Both the position numbers and the translations under genes were made by a program. The notes below the pieces were generated by a model. The model worked only from the letters and a program-made list of their open reading frames with translations. It searched no databases and was not told the origin of the DNA. This document shows, piece after piece, positions 1 through 7,580 of a stretch of 64,000 nucleotides of DNA (position 1 is the stretch's first letter; each line of letters starts with the position of its first letter). The DNA lies in the NCBI GenBank assembly GCA_039975855.1, contig JBDWGH010000004.1:124001-188000 (forward strand), given 5' to 3'. The DNA is from Litorimonas sp039975855. GTDB lineage: Bacteria; Pseudomonadota; Alphaproteobacteria; Caulobacterales; Maricaulaceae.

Positions 1-1
1 G

Positions 2-58
2 GTTACTAGTGCCGCCGATAGCGATATGACCAAGATTGTGTTCACTACGCCAAGCTAG
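2..58 (+). CDS. 3' end of an unidentified protein (partial)
   Basis: The window opens inside an open frame that reads 18 codons to a TAG at 56-58; the last residues read MTKIVFTTPS. The start lies outside the window. Nothing in so short a tail identifies the family. It would be convergent with rsmE. The frame is called coding only because it is open from the first base and stops at a plausible distance before the next gene; this is weak support. Confidence 0.35.
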   Translation, partial: VTSAADSDMTKIVFTTPS

Positions 59-147
59 GGGTCTAAAGATATCCTGTCCATAATGTTTGTTCTAATTGAT
101 AAACTTGAGTGTCTTACTTTGGGCTTTTGAAGAGGCTCGTCCCTTCC

Positions 148-876
148 TCACCAATCTCCGTTCACACTTTGCCAGACGCTGAGGAGGGCCACTGCTGCTG
201 TATCGGCGCGTAAGATTCTGGGACCGAGCGCGACGGGATGTACGTTTTTCATGCCGCGTAATTCAGCGCGTTCTGCATCTGTGAAACCGCCCTCGGGGCC
301 AATGATGAATCCGATTGGAGCTTTGATATTTGCGCAGACGTCAGATGCCGATTGCGCATCTCCCGCCTCATCCGCGAATAAGAGCGGCGTCTCTGTCCAT
401 TCCCCCAACACATCCAATAATGGGCGAGCGGTTTTCACCTCTGGAATGTCGAGGCGTTCTGTCTGCTCTGCAGCTTCAATGGCTTGCGACCTCGCTTTGT
501 CGACATTGAGTCGCGGAAATTGAGTGCGGGCGGTGAGGACAGGTTGGAATGTCGCGACGCCAAGCTCTGTCCCTTTTTCGATAATGAAAGAGGTTCGGTG
601 TTTCCGAACCGGTGCAAAGAGAAGCGTAACATCAAGCGACGCCAAAGGCGGGCGAAGTTGCTCTTGCACCACAAGCTGTGTCGATTTCTTCGAAACAGAC
701 ACAATTTCGGCGCGCCATTCACCGGCCTCACCGTTAAAAACCCGCACGGAATCTCCGACGTTTTTTCGGATGACCGTTGTCAAATAATGAGCCTGCTCAC
801 GCGGCAAATCGACGGTTGTTTCCCCCGCCAAATCATCAGGCACATGTAATCGTGGAAGCGTATAGTTTTCGCGCAT
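148..876 (-). CDS. rsmE: 16S rRNA (uracil-1498-N3)-methyltransferase RsmE
   Basis: The 242-aa product is the usual length for RsmE, a SPOUT-class enzyme that uses S-adenosylmethionine to methylate N3 of U1498 in 16S rRNA. The family's knot motif GPEGGFTDAE is at about residues 193-202 and the second signature, LGPRILRADTA, at about 217-227. The N-terminus (RLHVP, then REQAHYLTTVIR) matches the small PUA-like RNA-binding domain. The gene is divergent from ubiA with only 20 bp between the start codons, so the two promoters must overlap or lie inside the opposite coding region. Confidence 0.95.
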   Translation of the reverse strand: MRENYTLPRLHVPDDLAGETTVDLPREQAHYLTTVIRKNVGDSVRVFNGEAGEWRAEIVSVSKKSTQLVVQEQLRPPLASLDVTLLFAPVRKHRTSFIIEKGTELGVATFQPVLTARTQFPRLNVDKARSQAIEAAEQTERLDIPEVKTARPLLDVLGEWTETPLLFADEAGDAQSASDVCANIKAPIGFIIGPEGGFTDAERAELRGMKNVHPVALGPRILRADTAAVALLSVWQSVNGDW

Positions 877-896
877 AAGCCTGCTATAGCACTCTC

Positions 897-1889
897 ATGG
901 TAGAGGTCATCCCCGACAGTTCAAAAACCCATTGGGTGAATCGTGCGCCCATTGGCATTCGTCCATACCTTCAACTGTCGCGTCTCGACCGTCCAGTGGG
1001 ATATTGGCTGCTGGCCTTACCAGGTTGGATTGGACTTAGCTTTGCAGGCCTGAGTCATGGGTTGGCGTGGATGGATTTGGTCTTGGCGGTTCTGATTTTA
1101 ATCGGCGCTATTGCGATGCGGGGCGCCGGATGCACCTATAATGATATTGTTGATCAGGATTTAGACGCGCAGGTCGAGCGGACGGCCTTGCGGCCCCTGC
1201 CCGCGGGCACGGTCACAACCCGGCAAGCTTGGAAATGGACATTTGCCCAAATCGCGGTCGGATTTCTGATCTGGCTGTGCTTACCACTCCTCGCCAAAGG
1301 CATCGCTTTGCTCGCCCTGCCCTTAGTCGTAGCGTATCCCTTTATGAAACGTATCACCTGGTTTCCGCAGGTCTGGTTGGGGATGACATTTAACTGGGCG
1401 GTACTGGTCGCCTATGCCGCCAAGACTGGAACAGTCAGCCTTCCGCTCTTTATCCTCTATCTCGGTCTGATTTTTTGGACCGTCGGCTATGACACCATCT
1501 ATGCCTGCCAAGATATGGAAGATGACGCCATGGTCGGGATTAAGAGCACGGCGAGGAAGTTTGGCGGTCGGGTAAAATTGGGCGTTGGAGTTTGTTACAC
1601 AATTTTCTTATTTTTAGCGACTTGGGCTTGGCTCCTCAATGTAGGCACAACCTATCACCACATTTGGAGCAATAGTAGAACTGACACATTGCATTTTGGA
1701 GCACTATTAAACCCATTTAATTATGTGGTCGTTGCCATGCCGGCATTGCATTTGTTTTGGCAGGTCACACAAATCAGTGAAGAAAACCCATCGAGAAACC
1801 TGATGCTTTTTAAATCGAACGTTTGGCAAGCTGTATTCTGGTTGTTTTCATCCATCGGCTTTTGGTTGTTAGTGGGGCTTTCCGTCTGA
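897..1889 (+). CDS. ubiA: 4-hydroxybenzoate polyprenyltransferase UbiA
   Basis: This integral membrane protein of 330 aa attaches the polyprenyl tail to 4-hydroxybenzoate in ubiquinone synthesis. The first Asp-rich motif, NDIVDQDLD, is at residues 82-90 (Asp86 and Asp90 bind Mg-diphosphate); a second Asp-rich stretch, DTIYACQDMEDD, is near residue 200. Eight to nine hydrophobic segments are visible. The N-terminal WVNRAP followed by RPYLQLSRLDRPVGYWLL is typical of alphaproteobacterial UbiA, which supports the ATG at 897 despite its closeness to rsmE. Confidence 0.95.
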   Translation: MVEVIPDSSKTHWVNRAPIGIRPYLQLSRLDRPVGYWLLALPGWIGLSFAGLSHGLAWMDLVLAVLILIGAIAMRGAGCTYNDIVDQDLDAQVERTALRPLPAGTVTTRQAWKWTFAQIAVGFLIWLCLPLLAKGIALLALPLVVAYPFMKRITWFPQVWLGMTFNWAVLVAYAAKTGTVSLPLFILYLGLIFWTVGYDTIYACQDMEDDAMVGIKSTARKFGGRVKLGVGVCYTIFLFLATWAWLLNVGTTYHHIWSNSRTDTLHFGALLNPFNYVVVAMPALHLFWQVTQISEENPSRNLMLFKSNVWQAVFWLFSSIGFWLLVGLSV

Positions 1890-1975
1890 CGACGTTCACC
1901 ACACCGTGATTGCATCGTGTCTGGCCCCTCATACGTATCAACTCTACATAGGTTGGACTGATACGGAGAATACCC

Positions 1976-2488
1976 ATGTTGACCAGACGTAAATTAGGTT
2001 TAACTGCAGGCGCCTTTACTTTAGCTGCCTGCTCGCAAACACAGAGTAACGCTAACACTGCGGAGGCCGCAATGACTGAGACAACACCTGCATCCAATGT
2101 TGATTGGGCAAACCTGTCCGAGCGCGAGTGGAAAGAGCGCCTCACCGATATGGAATTCCGGGTCCTGCGTAAAGAAGGTACGGAACGTCCATTCTCATCA
2201 GACCTAAACGATAACAAAGCCGTTGGCACCTATGCCTGTGCGGGCTGCGGACTGCCTCTATTCAAATCCGAAGCCAAATATGATTCCGGTACAGGATGGC
2301 CGTCATTCTTCCAGCCAATCGACGGCGCGTTGGGAACGAAAACAGACAGAAAATTGTTCGTCGCGCGAACTGAATATCATTGTTCCCGTTGCGGTGGCCA
2401 TCAAGGTCATGTTTTCAAAGATGGCCCACGTCCAACCGGCCTGCGCTATTGCAATAACGGCGTCGCATTGGATTTCGTTGAGAGTTAG
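1976..2488 (+). CDS. msrB: Lipoprotein peptide-methionine (R)-S-oxide reductase MsrB
   Basis: The 170-aa protein reduces the R epimer of methionine sulfoxide in proteins. Zinc ligands are the CxxC pairs Cys88/Cys91 and Cys136/Cys139; the catalytic cysteine is Cys159 in GLRYCNNG. Unlike cytosolic MsrB it starts with RRK, a hydrophobic stretch and the lipobox LAAC (Cys19), so it is predicted to be exported and lipid-anchored, repairing oxidised envelope proteins. No second resolving cysteine is obvious upstream of Cys159, so recycling may rely on thioredoxin-like partners directly. A thiol oxidoreductase gene lies 1.5 kb downstream. Confidence 0.93.
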   Translation: MLTRRKLGLTAGAFTLAACSQTQSNANTAEAAMTETTPASNVDWANLSEREWKERLTDMEFRVLRKEGTERPFSSDLNDNKAVGTYACAGCGLPLFKSEAKYDSGTGWPSFFQPIDGALGTKTDRKLFVARTEYHCSRCGGHQGHVFKDGPRPTGLRYCNNGVALDFVES

Positions 2489-2808
2489 TGGATTTAATTT
2501 GGCGTTAAGTTCGCGCGGCCCGGGAGTATCGGTCCGTTTTGCTTAACGAAGCCTTACGAAACCCGATCTCTGACGTAAATTTCATAAAATTTCGGACTTG
2601 CCAAATCGCGAATCTCGTCCCACATATTAAGTGTTAGCCGTTCCATAGTGGAGCCGCGTTTATGAGAGGAGGTGTAATTTGTTTATCTGTTTTGAGGGGT
2701 CTTCCCAAAGCTGTTAGATCAGCACCTTCGTAAAAATCGAACGCGGGTAAAGACATATCTATCTTGAAATCAGGCACTGCGCCTGACGAGACCCAAACTT
2801 CAAATAGG
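2489..2808. other. Gene-free stretch before marR
   Basis: These 320 bases hold no gene I can support. The minus strand has an open frame of 61 codons (2634-2819) and the plus strand one of 23 codons from 2659, but neither has family features or a convincing ribosome-binding site. The stretch is followed by a terminator-like hairpin at 2809-2833, which hints that a transcript, perhaps a small RNA or a decayed gene, once ended there. Confidence 0.5.
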
Positions 2809-2846
2809 ACCCCTGGCATACTGTGTCAGGGGTTTTGTTGTTTTTA
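2809..2846 (+). terminator. Terminator-like hairpin in front of marR
   Basis: ACCCCTG (2809-2815) and CAGGGGT (2827-2833) are perfect inverted arms separated by 11 nt and followed by the T-rich run TTTGTTGTTTTT. It fits a Rho-independent terminator or attenuator reading rightward, but an operator for the MarR protein is also possible. Confidence 0.45.
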
Positions 2847-2897
2847 GACGACATTTCAGCCACAAAGACTTTATCTGTCGCCAAACTGGATGAATTC

Positions 2898-3350
2898 ATG
2901 GCTATTGCCCGCACCGTTGATCGCCGCCTCTTCTTCGTACTTGATCGAACCTTCTTACAAATCGCCCAAGCTGCGGATATTGCCCTGTCCGAGGGCTCAG
3001 GTATTGGCCGAGCTCAAGCCGCGGTGCTTGTCTATCTCGGCTATCACGACGGATGCACATTGACGGAATTGTCCGAAGGAACGGGCCGTCGAAATGCCGC
3101 GATAACAGGTCTCGTTGATCGCATGGAAGCGTCAGATCTTATCACGCGCAAACAGTCCTACGGCGACAGACGTCAGCGAACAGTCCATTTAACAGACAAG
3201 GGTTGGTCCGTTCGAGAAGACGTCATGGCAGATTTCCGAGACTTTAATAACCAACTCACTCGTGGCCTAACAGAGGGTGAAACGGCCGCTGTCATGAAAT
3301 TTCTGTCGCAATCCGTCGGAAATGTTCAGAAAAAAAGTGTTTCAAAATAA
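2898..3350 (+). CDS. MarR-family transcriptional regulator
   Basis: The product is about 150 aa with a winged-helix MarR fold: helical dimerisation segment, then TLTELSEGTGRRNAAITGLVDRM (helix-turn-helix) and the wing DRRQRTVHLTDKG with the conserved Asp-Arg. These are direct sequence features; the ligand and targets are unknown. A GTG at 2823 would add 25 residues but it sits inside the inverted repeat 2809-2833 and has no ribosome-binding site, so the ATG at 2898 is preferred with moderate confidence. No divergent partner gene is present. Confidence 0.85.
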   Translation: MAIARTVDRRLFFVLDRTFLQIAQAADIALSEGSGIGRAQAAVLVYLGYHDGCTLTELSEGTGRRNAAITGLVDRMEASDLITRKQSYGDRRQRTVHLTDKGWSVREDVMADFRDFNNQLTRGLTEGETAAVMKFLSQSVGNVQKKSVSK

Positions 3351-3446
3351 CACTTAAGGCTGCTTTTTGGCGTCTGTAAAAGCCCCACCTCTTTTCTGCC
3401 TCAATTATAGATAATATATAGATAAGACAGTTTTGGGGAGGTAGAT

Positions 3447-3917
3447 GTGGGGCGACATCTAGATTTCAGCACAAGTTTAGCATTCGCAAGTTTCGCGGCA
3501 CTGTTCATATTGAGCACAAGCGCATCTTTGCCCTTAACTGCAGAGGCTCGCACTCCGTCGGGGCAAATGGTTCCGGTAATCTCATTGGAAACGCCCCTCG
3601 CCCGTGACGCGGATACGTTCGAGAGTGACCGAGCGCTGGAAGCCGCCTGCCGTCAGACTGGGCAAGAGAAATCCGTTTGCCTGTGCGTTACCCATATTAT
3701 GAAATATGAACTGACCTTGGCGGAACACAAAGCCGCAATCCGTCTTTACGGTCAAAATGGGGACAGAACGGCCTTATACACAAAACTCAAAAATGAAGGT
3801 TTTGAACCGTCGGACATCAACATGGCTGAGCAAATGGAACGCTCATTGACAGAAGATATTGATTTCGCGCTCCGATGTACCGAAGCGAAATCCTACTACA
3901 AAACTCCTTCGAAATAA
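3447..3917 (+). CDS. Secreted protein of unknown function
   Basis: I do not recognise this 156-aa protein. It begins with GTG, preceded at good spacing by the strong ribosome-binding site GGGGAGG (3435-3441). Residues 8-33 form a signal peptide ending near AEARTP. The mature part has cysteines in ACRQTGQEKSVCLCV (about residues 67-81) and a late CysThrGlu, suggesting one or two disulfides, and is otherwise helical and charged. It stands alone between the marR gene and the DsbA-like gene; a periplasmic location is inferred. Confidence 0.75.
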   Translation: MGRHLDFSTSLAFASFAALFILSTSASLPLTAEARTPSGQMVPVISLETPLARDADTFESDRALEAACRQTGQEKSVCLCVTHIMKYELTLAEHKAAIRLYGQNGDRTALYTKLKNEGFEPSDINMAEQMERSLTEDIDFALRCTEAKSYYKTPSK

Positions 3918-4012
3918 CTCTACGCTAAACTGCATCGTTGAACGCACCGATTTGATAATGATGACGGCTTTGCGAAATGGACATAGCCCCGCCTTGACGG
4001 TAGAGCGCGAGG

Positions 4013-4696
4013 ATGGCGAAACGTAAAACTTCGAAACCTGCAAACCTTCCAGTTGAAGTCGATATTGTCTCCGACTTTGTCTGCCCGTGGTGTTGGTTGG
4101 GATATAAGCAGTTTCTACTGGCTGCGGATAAAACTAAACCGCGCCCAAACCTGTCCTTTCGGCCTTATATGCTAGACGGCACCGTCCCCGAGGGCGGTGC
4201 AGATTATCGCGAATATATGAAAACCAAATTTGGCGACAAACCAGATTCACGCTGGCTCGCAATGCGCGAACACTTGGAAACTGCCGGCCCCGATGTCGGC
4301 ATTCAGTTTGACTTTAAAGCGATCACGCGCCGTCCAAACACGCTTAATGCGCACCGCCTTACGCGCTGGGCGCAAGGGCAAAATCTAGGCCCAGCGTGCG
4401 CCGAACATCTCTTCCGCGCTTATATGGAAAATGGCGAAGACATTGGTGATCTAGACATCCTCTGCCGTATTGCCGGAGACATCGGCATGGATGCTGAACT
4501 CGTCCGAGAGCTTATGAACAGTGATAAAGACGCTATCGATGTCCAAAACGAAATTCTATTTTTCCGAGGCCTAGGTGTCTCGGGCGTGCCAACATTCATC
4601 TATGGTGGGCAAATGGCCGTTCAGGGCGCGCAAACACCAGATACGCATCGAAAAGTCTTGGCCGATGCCGCAAAATTAGAACCGCAAGACACATAA
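4013..4696 (+). CDS. DsbA-family (FrnE-like) thiol oxidoreductase
   Basis: The 227-aa protein has a thioredoxin fold with the redox motif CPWC at Cys24-Cys27 (DFVCPWCWLG) and the late cis-proline segment GVSGVPTFIYGG. This pattern matches the FrnE/2-hydroxychromene-2-carboxylate isomerase branch of the DsbA superfamily. There is no signal peptide, so it is cytoplasmic, like FrnE. Its substrate is unknown; oxidative-stress related disulfide exchange is the usual proposal for the family. It is followed 30 bp later by a MAPEG-family gene, possibly co-transcribed. Confidence 0.9.
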   Translation: MAKRKTSKPANLPVEVDIVSDFVCPWCWLGYKQFLLAADKTKPRPNLSFRPYMLDGTVPEGGADYREYMKTKFGDKPDSRWLAMREHLETAGPDVGIQFDFKAITRRPNTLNAHRLTRWAQGQNLGPACAEHLFRAYMENGEDIGDLDILCRIAGDIGMDAELVRELMNSDKDAIDVQNEILFFRGLGVSGVPTFIYGGQMAVQGAQTPDTHRKVLADAAKLEPQDT

Positions 4697-4726
4697 AACC
4701 AATCACGCAAATCTGGGGAAACCAAT

Positions 4727-5116
4727 ATGACACTCTTTCAAATCGTCGCACTTTACATCGCACTAAACATGATCCTTGCACCCATCTTGATGTACCGCGT
4801 CGGTCAAGTCCGTCTCGGAAGGAAAATCAATCTTGGGGATGGTGGCGACGACCTGATGCTATCCCGTATTCGTGCTCATGGTAATTTCACAGAAAACGCC
4901 CCCCTTGCCTTACTCGGACTCGTTGGCTTGGCCATGTTAGGTGCAAATCCAGTTGCATTGCATATCTTTGGCGCTGCCTTTTTCATCGGTCGCATTTTAC
5001 ATGCAATGGGAATGGCAGGGTCATTTGGCCAAGGACGCCTTGTTGGTACATTAGTGACACTGCTGACCTTTTTCGGACAAGCGGCCTATATTCTCTTCCT
5101 TGTGTTCACAGGCTAA
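4727..5116 (+). CDS. MAPEG-family membrane protein
   Basis: The 129-aa protein has four hydrophobic helices and the MAPEG core: RxxxAHGNFTENAPLALL (about residues 44-62) and the GRILHAMGM segment. Members include microsomal glutathione transferases and leukotriene synthases, but bacterial members such as YecN are mostly uncharacterised, so glutathione-dependent activity is only a possibility. The ribosome-binding site GGGGAA precedes the ATG. It follows the thiol oxidoreductase gene and is 3 bp before pmbA. Confidence 0.88.
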   Translation: MTLFQIVALYIALNMILAPILMYRVGQVRLGRKINLGDGGDDLMLSRIRAHGNFTENAPLALLGLVGLAMLGANPVALHIFGAAFFIGRILHAMGMAGSFGQGRLVGTLVTLLTFFGQAAYILFLVFTG

Positions 5117-5119
5117 ATT

Positions 5120-6496
5120 TTGACCAAGCCCCTTCCTAAGTCAGACCCGATTAAAGTCGAAACGCTATATCCGACTTTGGAGGCCTTATTAAAGGCCGCC
5201 AAAGCGGCCGGCGCAGAATCGGCTGACGCGGTTGCCACCCATGGCCGAAGTTTGGGCATTGCCGTGCGCGATAATGCTCTGGAAGATATCGACAGCAGTG
5301 AAAGCCGCGATATCGGCTTACGGGTCATGATCGGCAAACGCCAAGCTTGCGTATCGTCTTCGGATTTATCTACGGGCAGCGTTCAAGCTTTGGCAGAGCG
5401 GGCCGTAGCCATGGCGAAACTGGCACCAGAAGACCCCTATTGCGGACTACCGGATGCTGGTCTGCTCTCGGCACCGGGCGGGGCCGATGCCCTCGACGTT
5501 TGGGACGATACCGTGATGAACCCGGTCCTTTTGAAGGCCCGCGCACATGAATTGGAGGCGGCCGCTCTCTCTGTTGACGGCGTAGCCCAAGCCGAAGGCG
5601 CGAATGCAAGTTGGACAACTAGCGCTTTCGCCTATGCTACAAGCCATGGATTTCGCGACGGGTGGCGCGCTTCCCGTCACGGACTATCTGTGTCCGCTAT
5701 CGCACAACAAGACGGCGCAATGGAGCGGGATTATGATTTCGAGAATACCAGACATTTCAACTCTCTCCCAGATCCTGCGGAAATTGGGCAGCATGCAGGC
5801 AGGCGCGCAGTCGCCCGTTTAGGTAGTCGTCAAATCCCATCTGCAGCATTGCCAATCCTGTTCGATGAACGCGTTTCGAGCAGCCTTCTCGCCGCTTTGC
5901 TGGGGGCCATTGCGGGCCCTGCGATCACGCGGGGAGTTTCATTCCTGAAGGAAGATTTGGGTAACGAGATATTCGCGCCGCATATTCAGGTTTTGGAAGA
6001 CCCACTCCTCCCACGGGGTGATGGTTCGCGTCCTTGGGACGGCGAAGCCTTAACCGTCAAAAAACGGCATATCATTGAGGATGGCGTATTGAAAACCTGG
6101 CTTCTGAATATGTCCAGTGCGCGACAACTCGGTATGGACCCAACAGGTCATGGCACGCGCGGTATCGGGTCTCCTCCCGGAGTGTCGGCAACCAACACAT
6201 GGATAGCGGCTGGATCGAAATCACCGGAACAACTCATGGCCAAAATGGGAGACGGGTTCCTCATTTCAGAAATGTTTGGCCCAAGCTTGAATTCCAATAC
6301 GGGGGATTATTCGGTTGGGGTTTCAGGATTCAAAATCGAAAACGGCGCGCGCGCATTCCCCGTTTCAGAGGTAACAATCGCTGGAAATTTACGCGATATG
6401 TATAAGAGCATGATACCGGGAAGTGATTTGAAAATGGACGGCGTAACCAATGCGCCGAGCCTGCTCTGTGAAGGTTTGACACTTGCTGGATCCTAG
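5120..6496 (+). CDS. pmbA: PmbA/TldE-type metalloprotease subunit
   Basis: The 458-aa protein belongs to the TldD/PmbA family, which with TldD forms a complex that degrades or matures small peptides. TldE-type subunits lack the zinc-binding HExxxH of TldD, and none is visible here. Family features include RVMIGKRQACVSSSDL near the N-terminus and the C-terminal MFGPSLNSNTGDYSVGVSGF. The start is TTG at 5120, with AGG 8 nt upstream, 3 bp after the MAPEG stop. Its 3' end overlaps the next gene by 14 bp, which indicates coupling. Confidence 0.92.
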   Translation: MTKPLPKSDPIKVETLYPTLEALLKAAKAAGAESADAVATHGRSLGIAVRDNALEDIDSSESRDIGLRVMIGKRQACVSSSDLSTGSVQALAERAVAMAKLAPEDPYCGLPDAGLLSAPGGADALDVWDDTVMNPVLLKARAHELEAAALSVDGVAQAEGANASWTTSAFAYATSHGFRDGWRASRHGLSVSAIAQQDGAMERDYDFENTRHFNSLPDPAEIGQHAGRRAVARLGSRQIPSAALPILFDERVSSSLLAALLGAIAGPAITRGVSFLKEDLGNEIFAPHIQVLEDPLLPRGDGSRPWDGEALTVKKRHIIEDGVLKTWLLNMSSARQLGMDPTGHGTRGIGSPPGVSATNTWIAAGSKSPEQLMAKMGDGFLISEMFGPSLNSNTGDYSVGVSGFKIENGARAFPVSEVTIAGNLRDMYKSMIPGSDLKMDGVTNAPSLLCEGLTLAGS

Positions 6497-7580
6497 CTGC
6501 GTCATACCAGAAGAGGACCTAGATTTAATTCGCGATATTGTTCGCAAAGCTGGCTCGATCGCAAAATCCGCATTTGAAGCCAATAATTCCAAGAAATGGA
6601 ATAAGGCAGATAGTTCCCCCGTTACGGAAGCTGACATTGCGGTTAATGATTTTCTTTTGGAAGAATTGCGCGCGGCGCGGCCGGGCTATGGTTGGTTGAG
6701 CGAAGAGACAAAAGACGATCATTCCCGCCACGCTTGCCCTCGAACATTTGTCGTCGATCCGATTGATGGCACACGAGCCTTTATTGACCGAACACCAAAC
6801 TTCACCGTTTGCGTGGCTGTTATTGAAAAAGGCAAAGCGATTGCTGGCGTTGTCTTTAATCCGTTGAAAGATGAAATGTATGAGGCGCATTTGGAGGGTG
6901 GAGCCCGGCTGAACGGTAAACTTATCTCTGCGCCGGATCCTGCCACAATCGCGGGCATTCGAATGATCGGCTATCCTCGCAAATTCCGTCGTCTCGATTT
7001 TCCTCCAATGGATGTCACCGTGGCAAACTCAATGGCCTACCGCATGTGTCTCGTCGCCAGCGGTCAAGCCGATGCCACCCTCGCCTTCACTCCAAAATCG
7101 GACTGGGATGTGGCGGCGGCCTCTCTAATAGCAACGGAGGCTGGTGCCATCGTTTCTGATATTCGCGGGCAACTGCCCCATTTCGACACTGAAACCACAT
7201 CTGGGCTGGGCGTGATTTGTGCTGGCCCGCGCTTGCACGCTTTGTTAGTGGAGCGTGTGAAACCGCATCTGGCCCAATTCGCGAAGGGCCGTGACTTCAA
7301 ATTTCTGGGGACCCGTATGTCAGACCGTAATTCCAAAGAGGACATGAAATCCGTTCAACTCCTCCACCTTGTCATTGGCGGAGAGCTTGTCGATCCAAAC
7401 CGCACCGAATTTAAAGATTTGACCGAAGTCGACTTCGTCGGTGCATACGCCAATTTTGAAGAGGCGCGTAAGGCCTGGAAATCCGCCGCTCAACGTACAG
7501 TCGACAATGCGCATATGCGCTATTTCATTCTTCACGCACATGATCTCCTGGATCCAGATGGAGACGGTGTCATTGGCTAA
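6483..7580 (+). CDS. CysQ-like inositol monophosphatase family protein fused to DUF4170
   Basis: Residues 1-270 form an inositol monophosphatase/3'(2'),5'-bisphosphate nucleotidase domain: metal-binding SEE (73-75), VDPIDGTRAF (91-100, Asp92 and Asp95) and SDWDVAA (about 206-212). Residues 288-357 (QLLHLVIGGELVDP through MRYFILHAHDLLDP) match DUF4170, normally a separate small gene beside this phosphatase. The frame is continuous, with MSD and KEDM forming the linker. TTG at 6483 has AAGG 8 nt upstream and overlaps pmbA. Likely substrates are PAP-type nucleotides or inositol phosphate; the DUF4170 role is unknown. Confidence 0.9.
   Translation: MLDPSCVIPEEDLDLIRDIVRKAGSIAKSAFEANNSKKWNKADSSPVTEADIAVNDFLLEELRAARPGYGWLSEETKDDHSRHACPRTFVVDPIDGTRAFIDRTPNFTVCVAVIEKGKAIAGVVFNPLKDEMYEAHLEGGARLNGKLISAPDPATIAGIRMIGYPRKFRRLDFPPMDVTVANSMAYRMCLVASGQADATLAFTPKSDWDVAAASLIATEAGAIVSDIRGQLPHFDTETTSGLGVICAGPRLHALLVERVKPHLAQFAKGRDFKFLGTRMSDRNSKEDMKSVQLLHLVIGGELVDPNRTEFKDLTEVDFVGAYANFEEARKAWKSAAQRTVDNAHMRYFILHAHDLLDPDGDGVIG

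Noticed and set aside
2634..2819. Minus-strand frame of 61 codons upstream of marR
   Set aside because: No ribosome-binding site, no family motifs, and its start overlaps the terminator-like hairpin.
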